Source of the DNA: Lactobacillus kitasatonis DSM 16761 = JCM 1039
Lineage (GTDB): Bacteria; Bacillota; Bacilli; Lactobacillales; Lactobacillaceae
Reading direction: 5' to 3'
Assembly: GCF_000615285.1 (NCBI RefSeq)
Contig: NZ_BALU01000006.1
Coordinates: 44,410 to 108,409 of the forward strand
DNA: 64,000 bases
Part shown: positions 54,730 through 64,000 of the stretch, in pieces
How the letters are laid out: each line of letters begins with the position of its first letter
Numbering within the stretch: the stretch's first letter is position 1
The notes under the pieces: model-generated
Database searches by the model: none
The model's input: only the letters and a program-made list of their open reading frames with translations
What the model was told of the DNA's origin: nothing
Position numbers and translations under genes: made by a program

Positions 54730-55986
54730 TTATTTAATGAAATAGCGATAAATATCGTTACCTGTAACTGCAATGATCAAAACTAACAACAGGCCAAAGC
54801 CAATTAACTCGACAATAGCCTCATGTTCTTCTGAAATTGGCTTTCCACGAACTAATTCAATTAAGTTCAATAAAAGTTTACCACCGTCTAATCCTGGAAT
54901 TGGAATTAAGTTTACGATTCCCAAGTTGATTGAGATCATACCCAAGAAAGCTAATACATAAGTAAAGCCCATTTGAGAAACTTGTGAAGTTTGAGAATAA
55001 ATACCAACAGGACCAGATAATTTATTCAAGCTAAAGTGTCTAAACAAATTACCAACTGCATTAAAAATTAAACCTGTAGTTGAAACAGCTGTATCCCAGC
55101 CTCTCTTCAACTTAACACCGGCACTTTCATCACTCTTAGCAACAATACCTATTTGGTAAACTTTTTGCTTTTGAACAGTGCGAACCTTAGGTTTTACTGC
55201 AACTGTTCTAGTTGAGCCATTTTTTTCTAATTTAAAGCGTAATTCTTTTCCATTGCTTTGATTAATCTTAGCGGATACTTGATCAAAATTACTGATTTTT
55301 TGACCGTTAATCGCAACAATTTTATCGCCAGGCTCAATTTTAGCACTTCTAGCGGGAGAATTAGCTTCAGTAGATCCAATTGTTGTAGTAGCCGGACCAG
55401 GAACAGTAAATGTCCAAATTAAGAACACTACAAAACCAAGCAAAATATTCATAAATGGTCCAGCAAAGTTGGTTGCTAATTTTTGCCATACGTTGGCTTG
55501 ATTGAATTGAGTATCACGAGGAGCAATGATTAATTCGGTACCATTTTTTTCAATGATTGTAGCATCATGGTTTACATGATAAGTAACCGGATCATTTTCA
55601 TCCCCATTTTCATAGCCTTCAATAATCAAGCTGTCTACCAGGTCGGCCTTTGTTACCTGTACAGGAATTCCTTCAATGGGCATGTCAGATTCAGAAGCAT
55701 CAATTCGAACTACTTCATTCTTATCATTCAACTGCAAAATCACAGTCATACCTGGATCTAATTTGCTCTCATCATCAGACCCTGCTAAACGAACATATCC
55801 ACCTAATGGTAGCCAACGAATAGTATACGTCGTAGGATTCCGTCTAATTTGAAAGAGCTTTGGACCCATACCAATAGAAAATTCACGAACAAGAATACCT
55901 GACTTTTTAGCTACAATGAAGTGTCCAAATTCATGGACAAAGACAAGTAAGCCAAAGACGACTAAAAAGATTAGTATACCTCTCAA
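54730..55986 (-). CDS. rseP: Site-2 intramembrane metalloprotease RseP/RasP
   Basis: 418 residues from a TTG at 55986 with AGGAG seven bases upstream (an earlier in-frame TTG at 56007 lacks this). Catalytic HEFGH at about residue 16, PDZ domain (about 190-260), second zinc motif region NLIPIPGLDGG. Four transmembrane segments. Works on anti-sigma factors and signal peptides. Confidence 0.94.
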   Translation of the reverse strand: MRGILIFLVVFGLLVFVHEFGHFIVAKKSGILVREFSIGMGPKLFQIRRNPTTYTIRWLPLGGYVRLAGSDDESKLDPGMTVILQLNDKNEVVRIDASESDMPIEGIPVQVTKADLVDSLIIEGYENGDENDPVTYHVNHDATIIEKNGTELIIAPRDTQFNQANVWQKLATNFAGPFMNILLGFVVFLIWTFTVPGPATTTIGSTEANSPARSAKIEPGDKIVAINGQKISNFDQVSAKINQSNGKELRFKLEKNGSTRTVAVKPKVRTVQKQKVYQIGIVAKSDESAGVKLKRGWDTAVSTTGLIFNAVGNLFRHFSLNKLSGPVGIYSQTSQVSQMGFTYVLAFLGMISINLGIVNLIPIPGLDGGKLLLNLIELVRGKPISEEHEAIVELIGFGLLLVLIIAVTGNDIYRYFIK

Positions 55987-55996
55987 TAAAATTCTC

Positions 55997-56812
55997 CTAA
56001 TGTACAATACCTAAAATAGCAGCAACAACAGGTAATACGAATAGCATACTATCAAAACGGTCCAAGATACCACCGTGACCTGGTAAGATCTTACCAGAGT
56101 CCTTTACACCGTAGAAACGTTTGTATGCTGATTCAACCAAGTCACCCATTTGGCCAATGATTGAGAAGATGAATGCCAAACCAACCATTGATAATTCCGA
56201 GACGCCAAATGTAATGTTGAAGTGACTCAAAATTGCTAAATAAATTGCACTAAAAATCAATGCACAAATTACAGCTCCAATAGAACCTTCCCAAGTCTTG
56301 TTAGGGCTGATTACTGGCCATAACTTATGCTTACCAATCTTCCGACCGATCATGTACGCACCAATATCGGTTGACCAAACAACCACAAATACATAACCTA
56401 ACAAAGCTAAACCATTTTGTGGATATGCTCTAATTGCGGCCATGTAGTGGAAGCCTATTCCGATATAAAGTGATGCCAATACATAAACACCAACATCATC
56501 AAAAGTTGTCTTGTTCTTGGAAAGAACAGTCCAAGTCAAGAAAATCATGACAATGCCATAAAATACACCCAACTTAGTTATATTTGATGGGAATACTTTG
56601 AAAAATGAGTCTGGAACAGTCCAGGTCAAAGTTGCAAGTAGAGCTAATACGAAATCAAATGATACTAAAAGTTGTTTCTTCATTAAAAAGATTTCGCTAA
56701 TACCAACTGCTGCAAAAAGTACAGTCAGCCAGTCCATCCAAAGACCGCCTGCTAATACGATTGGAATAAATAAGATTAAGGCAATAACTGCCGTAATTAC
56801 ACGTTGTTTCAT
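55997..56812 (-). CDS. cdsA: Phosphatidate cytidylyltransferase (CdsA)
   Basis: 271 residues, multi-pass membrane protein. The signature SPNKTWEGSIGAVICALIFS and metal-binding GDLVESAYKRFYGVKDSG near the end mark CDP-diacylglycerol synthase, which feeds phospholipid synthesis. Between uppS and rseP. Confidence 0.95.
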   Translation of the reverse strand: MKQRVITAVIALILFIPIVLAGGLWMDWLTVLFAAVGISEIFLMKKQLLVSFDFVLALLATLTWTVPDSFFKVFPSNITKLGVFYGIVMIFLTWTVLSKNKTTFDDVGVYVLASLYIGIGFHYMAAIRAYPQNGLALLGYVFVVVWSTDIGAYMIGRKIGKHKLWPVISPNKTWEGSIGAVICALIFSAIYLAILSHFNITFGVSELSMVGLAFIFSIIGQMGDLVESAYKRFYGVKDSGKILPGHGGILDRFDSMLFVLPVVAAILGIVH

Positions 56813-56817
56813 ATTAA

Positions 56818-57552
56818 TTAACTATCCGATTCGTCTACCTTACCAAAGCGCCGGTTACGGTGCTTAAATTCATTAACAAATTGTTTTAAATCATCTTCGT
56901 CAAAATCGGGCCAATTTTTATCACTAAAAGCCAATTCTGAATAAGCCAACTGCCAAAGCAAGAAATTAGAAATTCTTTGTTCGCCTGAAGTTCTGATCAA
57001 TAAATCAGGATCTTGGTATTTACCAAAATGACCGGTCATTAAATGATCGGAAATCATTTTTTCAGTAATATCTTCGCTCTTTAGTTCACCAGCTTCAATT
57101 AAGCCACCGATTTCTTGCATTGCAGAGGTAATTTCTCTTCTTGAGCCATAATTAAAGGCAAAATTAAGTACTAAACCAGTATTATTGGCTGTTTCTGCCA
57201 TTGCTCGTTGAACAATTTGATAAGTTTTTTCGGGAAGCTCATCTAGATATCCCATAATGTTGACCTTAACATTATTTTCCATTAAAGTCGGCATATATTT
57301 ATCAAAAAAGCGTACAGGCAAATTCATCAAGTAAGCTACTTCTTCTTTAGGTCTAGCCCAGTTTTCGGTAGAAAAAGCATACAAAGTTAATACTTTAATA
57401 CCCAACTTGTCAGCAGCTAAAGTAATGCGTTCAACATTATCCATACCTTCACGGTGACCAACAAAGCGAGGCTTATGGCGTTTTTTAGCCCATCTACCAT
57501 TACCATCCATAATGATGGCAAGATGATTTAATTCATTATCTTTCTTACTCAT
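56818..57552 (-). CDS. uppS: Undecaprenyl diphosphate synthase (UppS)
   Basis: 244 residues with the catalytic [13 protein letters not shown] (Asp), [11 protein letters not shown], and [20 protein letters not shown] motifs. Makes the C55 lipid carrier for cell wall synthesis. Confidence 0.96.
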   Translation of the reverse strand: MSKKDNELNHLAIIMDGNGRWAKKRHKPRFVGHREGMDNVERITLAADKLGIKVLTLYAFSTENWARPKEEVAYLMNLPVRFFDKYMPTLMENNVKVNIMGYLDELPEKTYQIVQRAMAETANNTGLVLNFAFNYGSRREITSAMQEIGGLIEAGELKSEDITEKMISDHLMTGHFGKYQDPDLLIRTSGEQRISNFLLWQLAYSELAFSDKNWPDFDEDDLKQFVNEFKHRNRRFGKVDESDS

Positions 57553-57554
57553 GT

Positions 57555-58112
57555 TTAACCTTGAGTAATTTCCTTACGCTTTTCATCAGCAAGTTGATCA
57601 ATCTTCTTGGCTGCATCATCAGTAACCTTTTGAACTTGCTTTTCTAAATTGCGTTGTTCATCTTCGGTAATGTCGCCATCTTTTTCTTCTCTCTTCAAAG
57701 AGTTCATGGCATCACGACGAACATTTCTAACGGCAATCTTTGCTTCTTCAGCGTACTTACCAACTTCCTTGGCAATTTCTTCTCTTCTTTCACCAGTAAG
57801 TTGTGGAATTACCAATCTGATAACCTTACCATCGTTTGCTGGAGTTAAACCAAGGTTTGAAGCCAAAAGTGCGTGTTCAATATCATCCAAACTGTTTTGG
57901 TCGTATGGAGTAATCAATAAAACACGTGGTTCTGGAATAGTAATGCTTGACATTTGAGTCAATGGTGTAGGTGCACCGTAGTATTCAACTTGAACGTTAT
58001 CAAGCAAAGCTGCGTTGGCAACACCTGCACGAATTGAAGCTAACTTCTTTTGATAAACCTTAATAGATTTATCCATATTTTCTTGTGCTTTTTTAATAGT
58101 TTCGTTGTTCAT
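57555..58112 (-). CDS. frr: Ribosome recycling factor
   Basis: 185 residues; [40 protein letters not shown], and the [22 protein letters not shown]-terminal helix. Its start overlaps the pyrH stop by one base. Confidence 0.96.
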   Translation of the reverse strand: MNNETIKKAQENMDKSIKVYQKKLASIRAGVANAALLDNVQVEYYGAPTPLTQMSSITIPEPRVLLITPYDQNSLDDIEHALLASNLGLTPANDGKVIRLVIPQLTGERREEIAKEVGKYAEEAKIAVRNVRRDAMNSLKREEKDGDITEDEQRNLEKQVQKVTDDAAKKIDQLADEKRKEITQG

Positions 58113-58837
58113 TATTTATTACCTCTAATTACAGTACCAATATTTTCACCCAAAACAACCTTCTTAATGTTGCCTTGAGTGTTAACGTTAAATACGATTA
58201 ATGGAATTTCGGTATCCATTGACAATGAACTTGCAGTTCTGTCCATTACCTTCAAGTTCTTTGAAATCAAATCAAGTTGAGTTAATTCAGTGAACTTAGT
58301 TGCTGAAGGATCGGTCTTAGGGTCGGCTGAGTAAACACCGTCAACACCATTTTTAGCCATCAAAATTACATCAGCACCAATTTCAGCAGCACGCAAAGCA
58401 GCAGTAGTATCTGTTGAGAAGTATGGATTACCAGTACCACCACCGAAGATTACGACACGACCTTTTTCAAGATGACGCAATGCTCTTCTTCTAATGTAAG
58501 GTTCAGCAATTTGTCTCATTTCAATAGAAGTTTGCATTCTAGTAGGAACACCAACTTTTTCAAGACCATCTTGCAAAGCCAAACCATTCATAATAGTAGC
58601 AAGCATCCCCATGTAGTCAGCTTGTGCACGTTCCATTCCTAACTTAGCACCAGTTTCACCACGCCACATGTTACCGCCACCACAGACAATACCAATTTCT
58701 ACGCCTAAATCATGAACAGATTTAATTTCTTTAGCCAAGTGACTAATAACAGTTGGATTAATTCCAGTACCTTTGTCACCAGCCAAGGCTTCACCTGATA
58801 TTTTTAAAATAATGCGATTATATTTAACTTGACTCAT
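58112..58837 (-). CDS. pyrH: Uridylate kinase
   Basis: 241 residues: [61 protein letters not shown]. Phosphorylates UMP. Next to frr, as in most Firmicutes. Confidence 0.96.
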   Translation of the reverse strand: MSQVKYNRIILKISGEALAGDKGTGINPTVISHLAKEIKSVHDLGVEIGIVCGGGNMWRGETGAKLGMERAQADYMGMLATIMNGLALQDGLEKVGVPTRMQTSIEMRQIAEPYIRRRALRHLEKGRVVIFGGGTGNPYFSTDTTAALRAAEIGADVILMAKNGVDGVYSADPKTDPSATKFTELTQLDLISKNLKVMDRTASSLSMDTEIPLIVFNVNTQGNIKKVVLGENIGTVIRGNK

Positions 58838-58922
58838 AATGCCCTCCTCTAATAGCTTAAATTATTTTAACATATATAACTATCTAATGTCTTTCAACTA
58901 AATAAAGTCAACAAAATTTTAT

Positions 58923-58951
58923 AAAAAAAGAGGAGCACTTACGTACTCCTC
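58923..58951 (-). terminator. Terminator after tsf
   Basis: GAGGAG (58930-58935) with CTCCTC (58946-58951), then T7 on the minus strand. It ends the rpsB-tsf operon; the pyrH promoter lies in the following 80 bp. Confidence 0.82.
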
Positions 58952-58971
58952 CTTTCATACAGTAGTAAAAA

Positions 58972-59994
58972 CTACTTCATTTGTTCACGAACTTCGGCAG
59001 CAAAGTCTTCTTGCTTCTTTTCAATACCTTCGCCAACTTCGTAACGAGTGAATGAAACTAACTTAGCGCCCTTGTCCTTCAAGAATTCGCCAACAGTCTT
59101 GCTGTCGTCCATGATGTAGTCTTGTGATAATACTGCAAATTGCTTATCAACTTGAGTGTTATCATCAATGAAGCGTTGCATCTTACCAGGAATAATTCTG
59201 TCCCAGATCTTTTCTGGCTTACCTTCTTCTTTAAGTTCAGCCTTGATGTCTTCCTTAGCCTTAGCTAAAACGTCATCAGTCAATTGCTTTGCTGAACCGT
59301 AAACAAGGTGTGGTAATGGCTTCTTGTGTACCAACGCACGACTTTCGTTATCTTGGTCGATCTTGTGGTTCATCAATGCCAATTGTTCAGTGATGAAGTC
59401 ATCATCTAATTCATCTGGTGAGATAACTTTAGGCTTCATAGCAGCAATGTGCATTGCTAAGTGCTTAGCAGTTGCAGCGTCAGCACCTTCTAAGACAGTG
59501 ATAACACCGATTTGGCCACCGTTATGTTGGTAAGCACCAAATTCTTGGTCATCGTTCTTCTTTTCCAATGCGAAACGACGTAAAACAATCTTTTCACCAA
59601 TAGTAGCAGTTGCGTCAACAAATGCTTGTGATAAAGTCTTGCCGTCTTCCATTTTTAATTCGCTAGCTTCTTCGGCGTTAGCAGGCTTACCTTCAGCGAT
59701 AGTCTTAGTTACGTCCTTTACTAAGTTAACGAATTTTTCGTTTTGAGAAACGAAGTCAGTTTCTGAGTTGACTTCAGTAATAGCTGCTACGTTACCAGCA
59801 ACGTAAACACCAGTTAAACCTTCAGCTGCAACACGGTCTGCTTTCTTAGCAGCCTTAGCCATACCCTTATCGTGAAGGTATTCAATGGCCTTGTCCATGT
59901 CACCGTCAACTTCTACCAATGCCTTCTTAGCGTCCATAACGCCGGCACCGGTACGTTCACGTAATTCCTTAACTTGCTTTGCAGTAATTGCCAT
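58972..59994 (-). CDS. tsf: Elongation factor Ts
   Basis: 340 residues, longer than the usual roughly 290. N-terminal UBA-like domain ([20 protein letters not shown]) and the [18 protein letters not shown] core. The extra length is in the C-terminal half (region [25 protein letters not shown]). Nucleotide exchange on EF-Tu. Confidence 0.95.
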   Translation of the reverse strand: MAITAKQVKELRERTGAGVMDAKKALVEVDGDMDKAIEYLHDKGMAKAAKKADRVAAEGLTGVYVAGNVAAITEVNSETDFVSQNEKFVNLVKDVTKTIAEGKPANAEEASELKMEDGKTLSQAFVDATATIGEKIVLRRFALEKKNDDQEFGAYQHNGGQIGVITVLEGADAATAKHLAMHIAAMKPKVISPDELDDDFITEQLALMNHKIDQDNESRALVHKKPLPHLVYGSAKQLTDDVLAKAKEDIKAELKEEGKPEKIWDRIIPGKMQRFIDDNTQVDKQFAVLSQDYIMDDSKTVGEFLKDKGAKLVSFTRYEVGEGIEKKQEDFAAEVREQMK

Positions 59995-60027
59995 TAATAT
60001 GTCCTCCTACAGAACTAACAGTAAAAA

Positions 60028-60800
60028 CTAGTCTTCTGGGTTTTCTTCAGCGCTAACGATTTCGTCTGAACCATCAGCATTTTCTTTGAAATCTACTTCA
60101 ACAGTTTCGTCATCTTGACCTTGCTTGCCTTCAACGATAGCGTCTGCCATAGCACCTGCGATTAAGCGGATAGCACGGATAGCGTCATCGTTTGAAGGAA
60201 TAACAACATCAATAGGATCTGGATCGGTGTTAGTGTCAACCATAGCTACAACTGGGATACCCAAAATGTTAGCTTCGTGAACAGCGATCTTTTCCTTCTT
60301 AGGATCTACTACGAACAATACGTCTGGGATTCTTGCATGTCTTCGATACCGCCTAAGAATCTTTCAAGCTTTTCCATTTCCTTAGTTAAAAGAGCAACTT
60401 CCTTCTTTGGTAATACATCGAAGGTACCGTCTTGTGACATTTCCTTTAATTGCTTTAATCTTCTAACACGGCTTTGAATAGTGGTCCAGTTAGTCAAAGT
60501 ACCACCTAACCAACGTTGGTTTACGTAGTATTGACCTGCACGAGTTGCTTCTTCAGCAATTGAGTCTTGAGCTTGCTTCTTAGTACCTACAAACAAGAAT
60601 ACGCCGCCGTCTTGTGCAACAGCCTTCATAAAGTTGTAAGCATCATCTAACATCTTGATAGTTTTTTGCAAGTCAATGATGTAGATACCATTTCTTTGAG
60701 TGAAAATGTAAGGAGCCATCTTTGGGTTCCATCTTCTAGTTTGGTGACCGAAGTGGACACCAGCTTCAAGCAATTGCTTCATTGTAACAACGTCTGCCAT
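60028..60800 (-). pseudogene. rpsB: Ribosomal protein S2, reading frame broken by one missing base
   Basis: The N-terminal part ([20 protein letters not shown] to [10 protein letters not shown]) and the C-terminal part ([20 protein letters not shown] onwards) are both intact, in different frames. Adding one C after ATG at 60336 (minus-strand [16 protein letters not shown] instead of MQESQTYCS) restores a 257-residue S2 of normal length. S2 is essential and single-copy in related genomes, so an assembly or base-calling deletion is the best explanation. Confidence 0.9.
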
Positions 60801-60960
60801 ATTTAAATTCCTCCTATGGTTTTAAATCCTCTCAAGCGTTCATTTCATCATCTAACCACTACCTAGGGCACCACGATGATGATCGCTCTTGATGTGTTTT
60901 CTACTTATGCTTAAACAGCATACTCGACTATTTTACAAAATTTTATTCAATCTGACAAGA
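60801..60960 (-). promoter_or_regulatory. rpsB leader and promoter
   Basis: Promoter TTGTCA (60953-60958) and TAAAAT (60930-60935), 17 bp apart, followed by a leader of about 125 nt before the rpsB ATG with its AGGAGG site. The leader has inverted repeats (GATGATG and CATCATC types, and around CCTAGG). S2 genes are often autoregulated through such leaders; a specific fold is not shown. Confidence 0.6.
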
Positions 60961-61992
60961 CTAAAACTTAATATTATGTTCACGCAAGAATTTTTCTTTC
61001 CAGCTGCGTGAATGATGCTTAAACCAATACTCTCTCTTGAGTGCCAATCTTTTATCATCAAATTGTTCATGGTAAATCATCCGTACTGGTCGTCTAGCTT
61101 TAGTATACTTAGCACCCTTACCTTCATTATGCATTTTTAAACGGTGCTCAAGATCGTTCGTAAAGCCGCCATAAAAACTACCATCATTACAAAGCAATAT
61201 ATAAAAGTAATATTTACCTTTTGCATCGTGCTTTGCTCGATCTTCATCGGTCTCACGCACAATTCTTTGAATAAGCGGTTGAAACTCACCATTTTGACCA
61301 TGAACTTCAATTGCATCCCTCAACTCAGTGCCATCAGTTCCAGTATGTTTAACAGCTTCAACAATAATTAAATTTGTATTCTCGCCACGATGAGAAACAA
61401 AAGGTTGAACCATTTTCACGCTCAAGTCATATTTCATACAGTAGTAGCATATTTCACCTAATCTCTCAGGTCGATGCACCATAAACATTTTTCCCTTCAT
61501 TTTAAGAAGGCCACTTGCTACGGCAATAATTTGTTCCAAATCGATTAGTAATTCATGACGTGCGATTGCCTTTTTTCGATCTGGATTAACCTCATGACCC
61601 TTTGGTGCTTTAAAATAAGGAGGGTTTACAGTTACTACATCATAACTATCTTTATGCAAAAATTTAGGTGCATTTAAGACATTATCCTTATAAACTGAAA
61701 TTCGATTCTCCATATCGTTTAATTCAATCGAACGCACAGCTTGAGAATAAATTTCATCTTGAATTTCAATTGCATCATAATGTGCTCGGTTAAAATAAGC
61801 CATATAAATAGTTGCGGCACAGTTACCCGCACATAAATCTGCTACTTTATCCTTATCGCGAATTAATCCTTTAGCCCAATATGCTAATAATAAGGTATCC
61901 ATTGAAAAACTAAAGGCCGTTTTATCTTGGATAATTCGCAAATTATCACTGTACATATAATCGATTCGTTCATTATCTTTAAGCTCAACCAT
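60961..61992 (-). CDS. TrmN6-type methyltransferase fused to GIY-YIG domain
   Basis: 343 residues in two domains. The N-terminal part (about 1-240) is a SAM-dependent tRNA adenine-N6-type methyltransferase: [18 protein letters not shown] (SAM binding), VVTVNPPYF (catalytic NPPY), like B. subtilis YabB. The C-terminal 85 residues are a UPF0213/YazA-like GIY-YIG nuclease domain ([35 protein letters not shown]). In B. subtilis yabB and yazA are neighbouring separate genes; here they are one protein. Confidence 0.87.
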   Translation of the reverse strand: MVELKDNERIDYMYSDNLRIIQDKTAFSFSMDTLLLAYWAKGLIRDKDKVADLCAGNCAATIYMAYFNRAHYDAIEIQDEIYSQAVRSIELNDMENRISVYKDNVLNAPKFLHKDSYDVVTVNPPYFKAPKGHEVNPDRKKAIARHELLIDLEQIIAVASGLLKMKGKMFMVHRPERLGEICYYCMKYDLSVKMVQPFVSHRGENTNLIIVEAVKHTGTDGTELRDAIEVHGQNGEFQPLIQRIVRETDEDRAKHDAKGKYYFYILLCNDGSFYGGFTNDLEHRLKMHNEGKGAKYTKARRPVRMIYHEQFDDKRLALKREYWFKHHSRSWKEKFLREHNIKF

Positions 61993-62054
61993 AAAAATAT
62001 TTGCCTTTCTCGTCTATCTATTTTTATAATAACTTAACTTAATTGGAGGACAAA

Positions 62055-62669
62055 ATGTTTTATAAAATTATTCGCCCCATCGTTCGTTTCATCGTTTGGG
62101 TGTTAAACGGACACTTGCATATTCATCACAAAGATCGTTTACCAAAAGGAAATTACATTCTAGTTGCGCCTCACCGCACTTGGTGGGAACCACTTTTATT
62201 CGCTCTTGGCGCCAGTCCAATGGAATTCATGTTCATGGCGAAAATTGAATTATTCAAAAATTCAGTTTTGCGCTTTATCCTAAATCATGCCCATGCATTC
62301 CCAGTTGACCGTAAAAATCCAGGTCCATCTGCTTTAAAAATTCCAGTTAAAGGATTAAGAAAAGGTGATCTATCATTAATCATCTTCCCATCTGGAACTA
62401 GACACTCAGCCGAATTAAAAGGTGGTGCTCTAGTAATTTCCAAGATGTCTAAAAAGCCAATGGTTCCGGTAGTTTACCAGGGTCCATTAACTTTTAAAGG
62501 TTTATTGAAAAGAAAGCCAATGGAAGTTAACTTCGGCAATCCAATTACGATTGATAAAAAGACTAAGTTAACTCACGAAAATGAACAAATTATTTATAAG
62601 CAATTAGAAGATGCTTGGAATAAACTGGATGATGAACTAGACCCCAATTTCCACTATGTAGCTAAATAA
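62055..62669 (+). CDS. plsC: 1-acyl-glycerol-3-phosphate acyltransferase family protein
   Basis: 204 residues from ATG 62055 (GGAGG five bases upstream); a TTG four codons earlier is in frame. The acyltransferase motif reads HRTWWEP, with Glu in place of the usual Asp of HX4D, and the second motif FPSGTRH in place of FPEGTRS. Likely makes phosphatidic acid; the variants suggest a divergent subgroup. Confidence 0.83.
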   Translation: MFYKIIRPIVRFIVWVLNGHLHIHHKDRLPKGNYILVAPHRTWWEPLLFALGASPMEFMFMAKIELFKNSVLRFILNHAHAFPVDRKNPGPSALKIPVKGLRKGDLSLIIFPSGTRHSAELKGGALVISKMSKKPMVPVVYQGPLTFKGLLKRKPMEVNFGNPITIDKKTKLTHENEQIIYKQLEDAWNKLDDELDPNFHYVAK

Positions 62670-62674
62670 CATCA

Positions 62675-62730
62675 ATGCTCAGTTAATGGTTAAATTTTTA
62701 AACTATGATCATTAGCTGAGTATTTTTTAT
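62675..62730 (+). terminator. plsC terminator
   Basis: ATGCTCAGTTAATG (62675-62688) with CATTAGCTGAGTAT (62710-62723), mostly paired, then TTTTTTATT. Confidence 0.75.
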
Positions 62731-62792
62731 TGCATAAATTTTTTAGTGTTAAAATAAATAACTAGGTTTGATAATTATTGGAGGAAAGATAA

Positions 62793-63967
<1,175 letters not shown>

Positions 63968-64000
63968 TTTAAAAATATTAACAGACCTGCATTAGATGCA

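Overview
The window reads as chromosomal DNA of a low-GC Gram-positive, most likely a Lactobacillus of the acidophilus/helveticus/crispatus group. The reasons are the hrcA-grpE-dnaK-dnaJ-lepA block with CIRCE elements, the rpsB-tsf-pyrH-frr-uppS-cdsA-rseP-proS-polC-rimP-nusA-ylxR-ylxQ-infB-rbfA-truB-ribF block, and the wording of the proteins. The species is inferred.

Positions 1 to about 32,760 are a temperate siphophage prophage whose left end lies outside the window. From right to left it holds: a tyrosine integrase beside lepA; a small rightward lysogeny block (repressor, ImmA-type peptidase, unknown genes and a secreted protein in two frames); a divergent control region with palindromic operators; and a leftward early block (Cro-like protein, antirepressor, annealing protein, replication initiator carrying four 23-bp iterons, many small unknown genes, ArpU-type late activator). 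An 850-bp non-coding stretch follows, with a helically phased repeat array and many hairpins, two of them tRNA-like. The leftward late block comes next: ASCH protein, PP-loop enzyme, ParB-like protein, five small arginine-rich proteins with a common C-terminal tail, terminases, an HNH endonuclease, portal, minor head protein, scaffold, capsid, connectors, tail tube, tail chaperones and a tape measure protein with an NlpC/P60 domain. Lysis genes are not visible and would lie further left.

Positions 32,819 to 64,000 are host core genes, nearly all leftward: LepA, the heat-shock operon, an ABC-F ATPase behind an attenuator-like leader with two tiny upstream ORFs, then the translation, transcription and envelope operons. 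At the right edge plsC and cfa run rightward.

Four genes (tail chaperone, secreted prophage protein, rpsB, cfa) are each interrupted by what looks like one missing base in or next to a short run of identical bases. Because rpsB is essential, this pattern looks more like systematic base-calling deletions than gene decay.

The strongest candidates for something new are the 10.5-bp phased array downstream of the ArpU gene, the hairpin/tRNA-like chain beside it, the arginine-rich proteins with STGxxGG tails around ParB-like and PP-loop genes, and the leader of the ABC-F gene.
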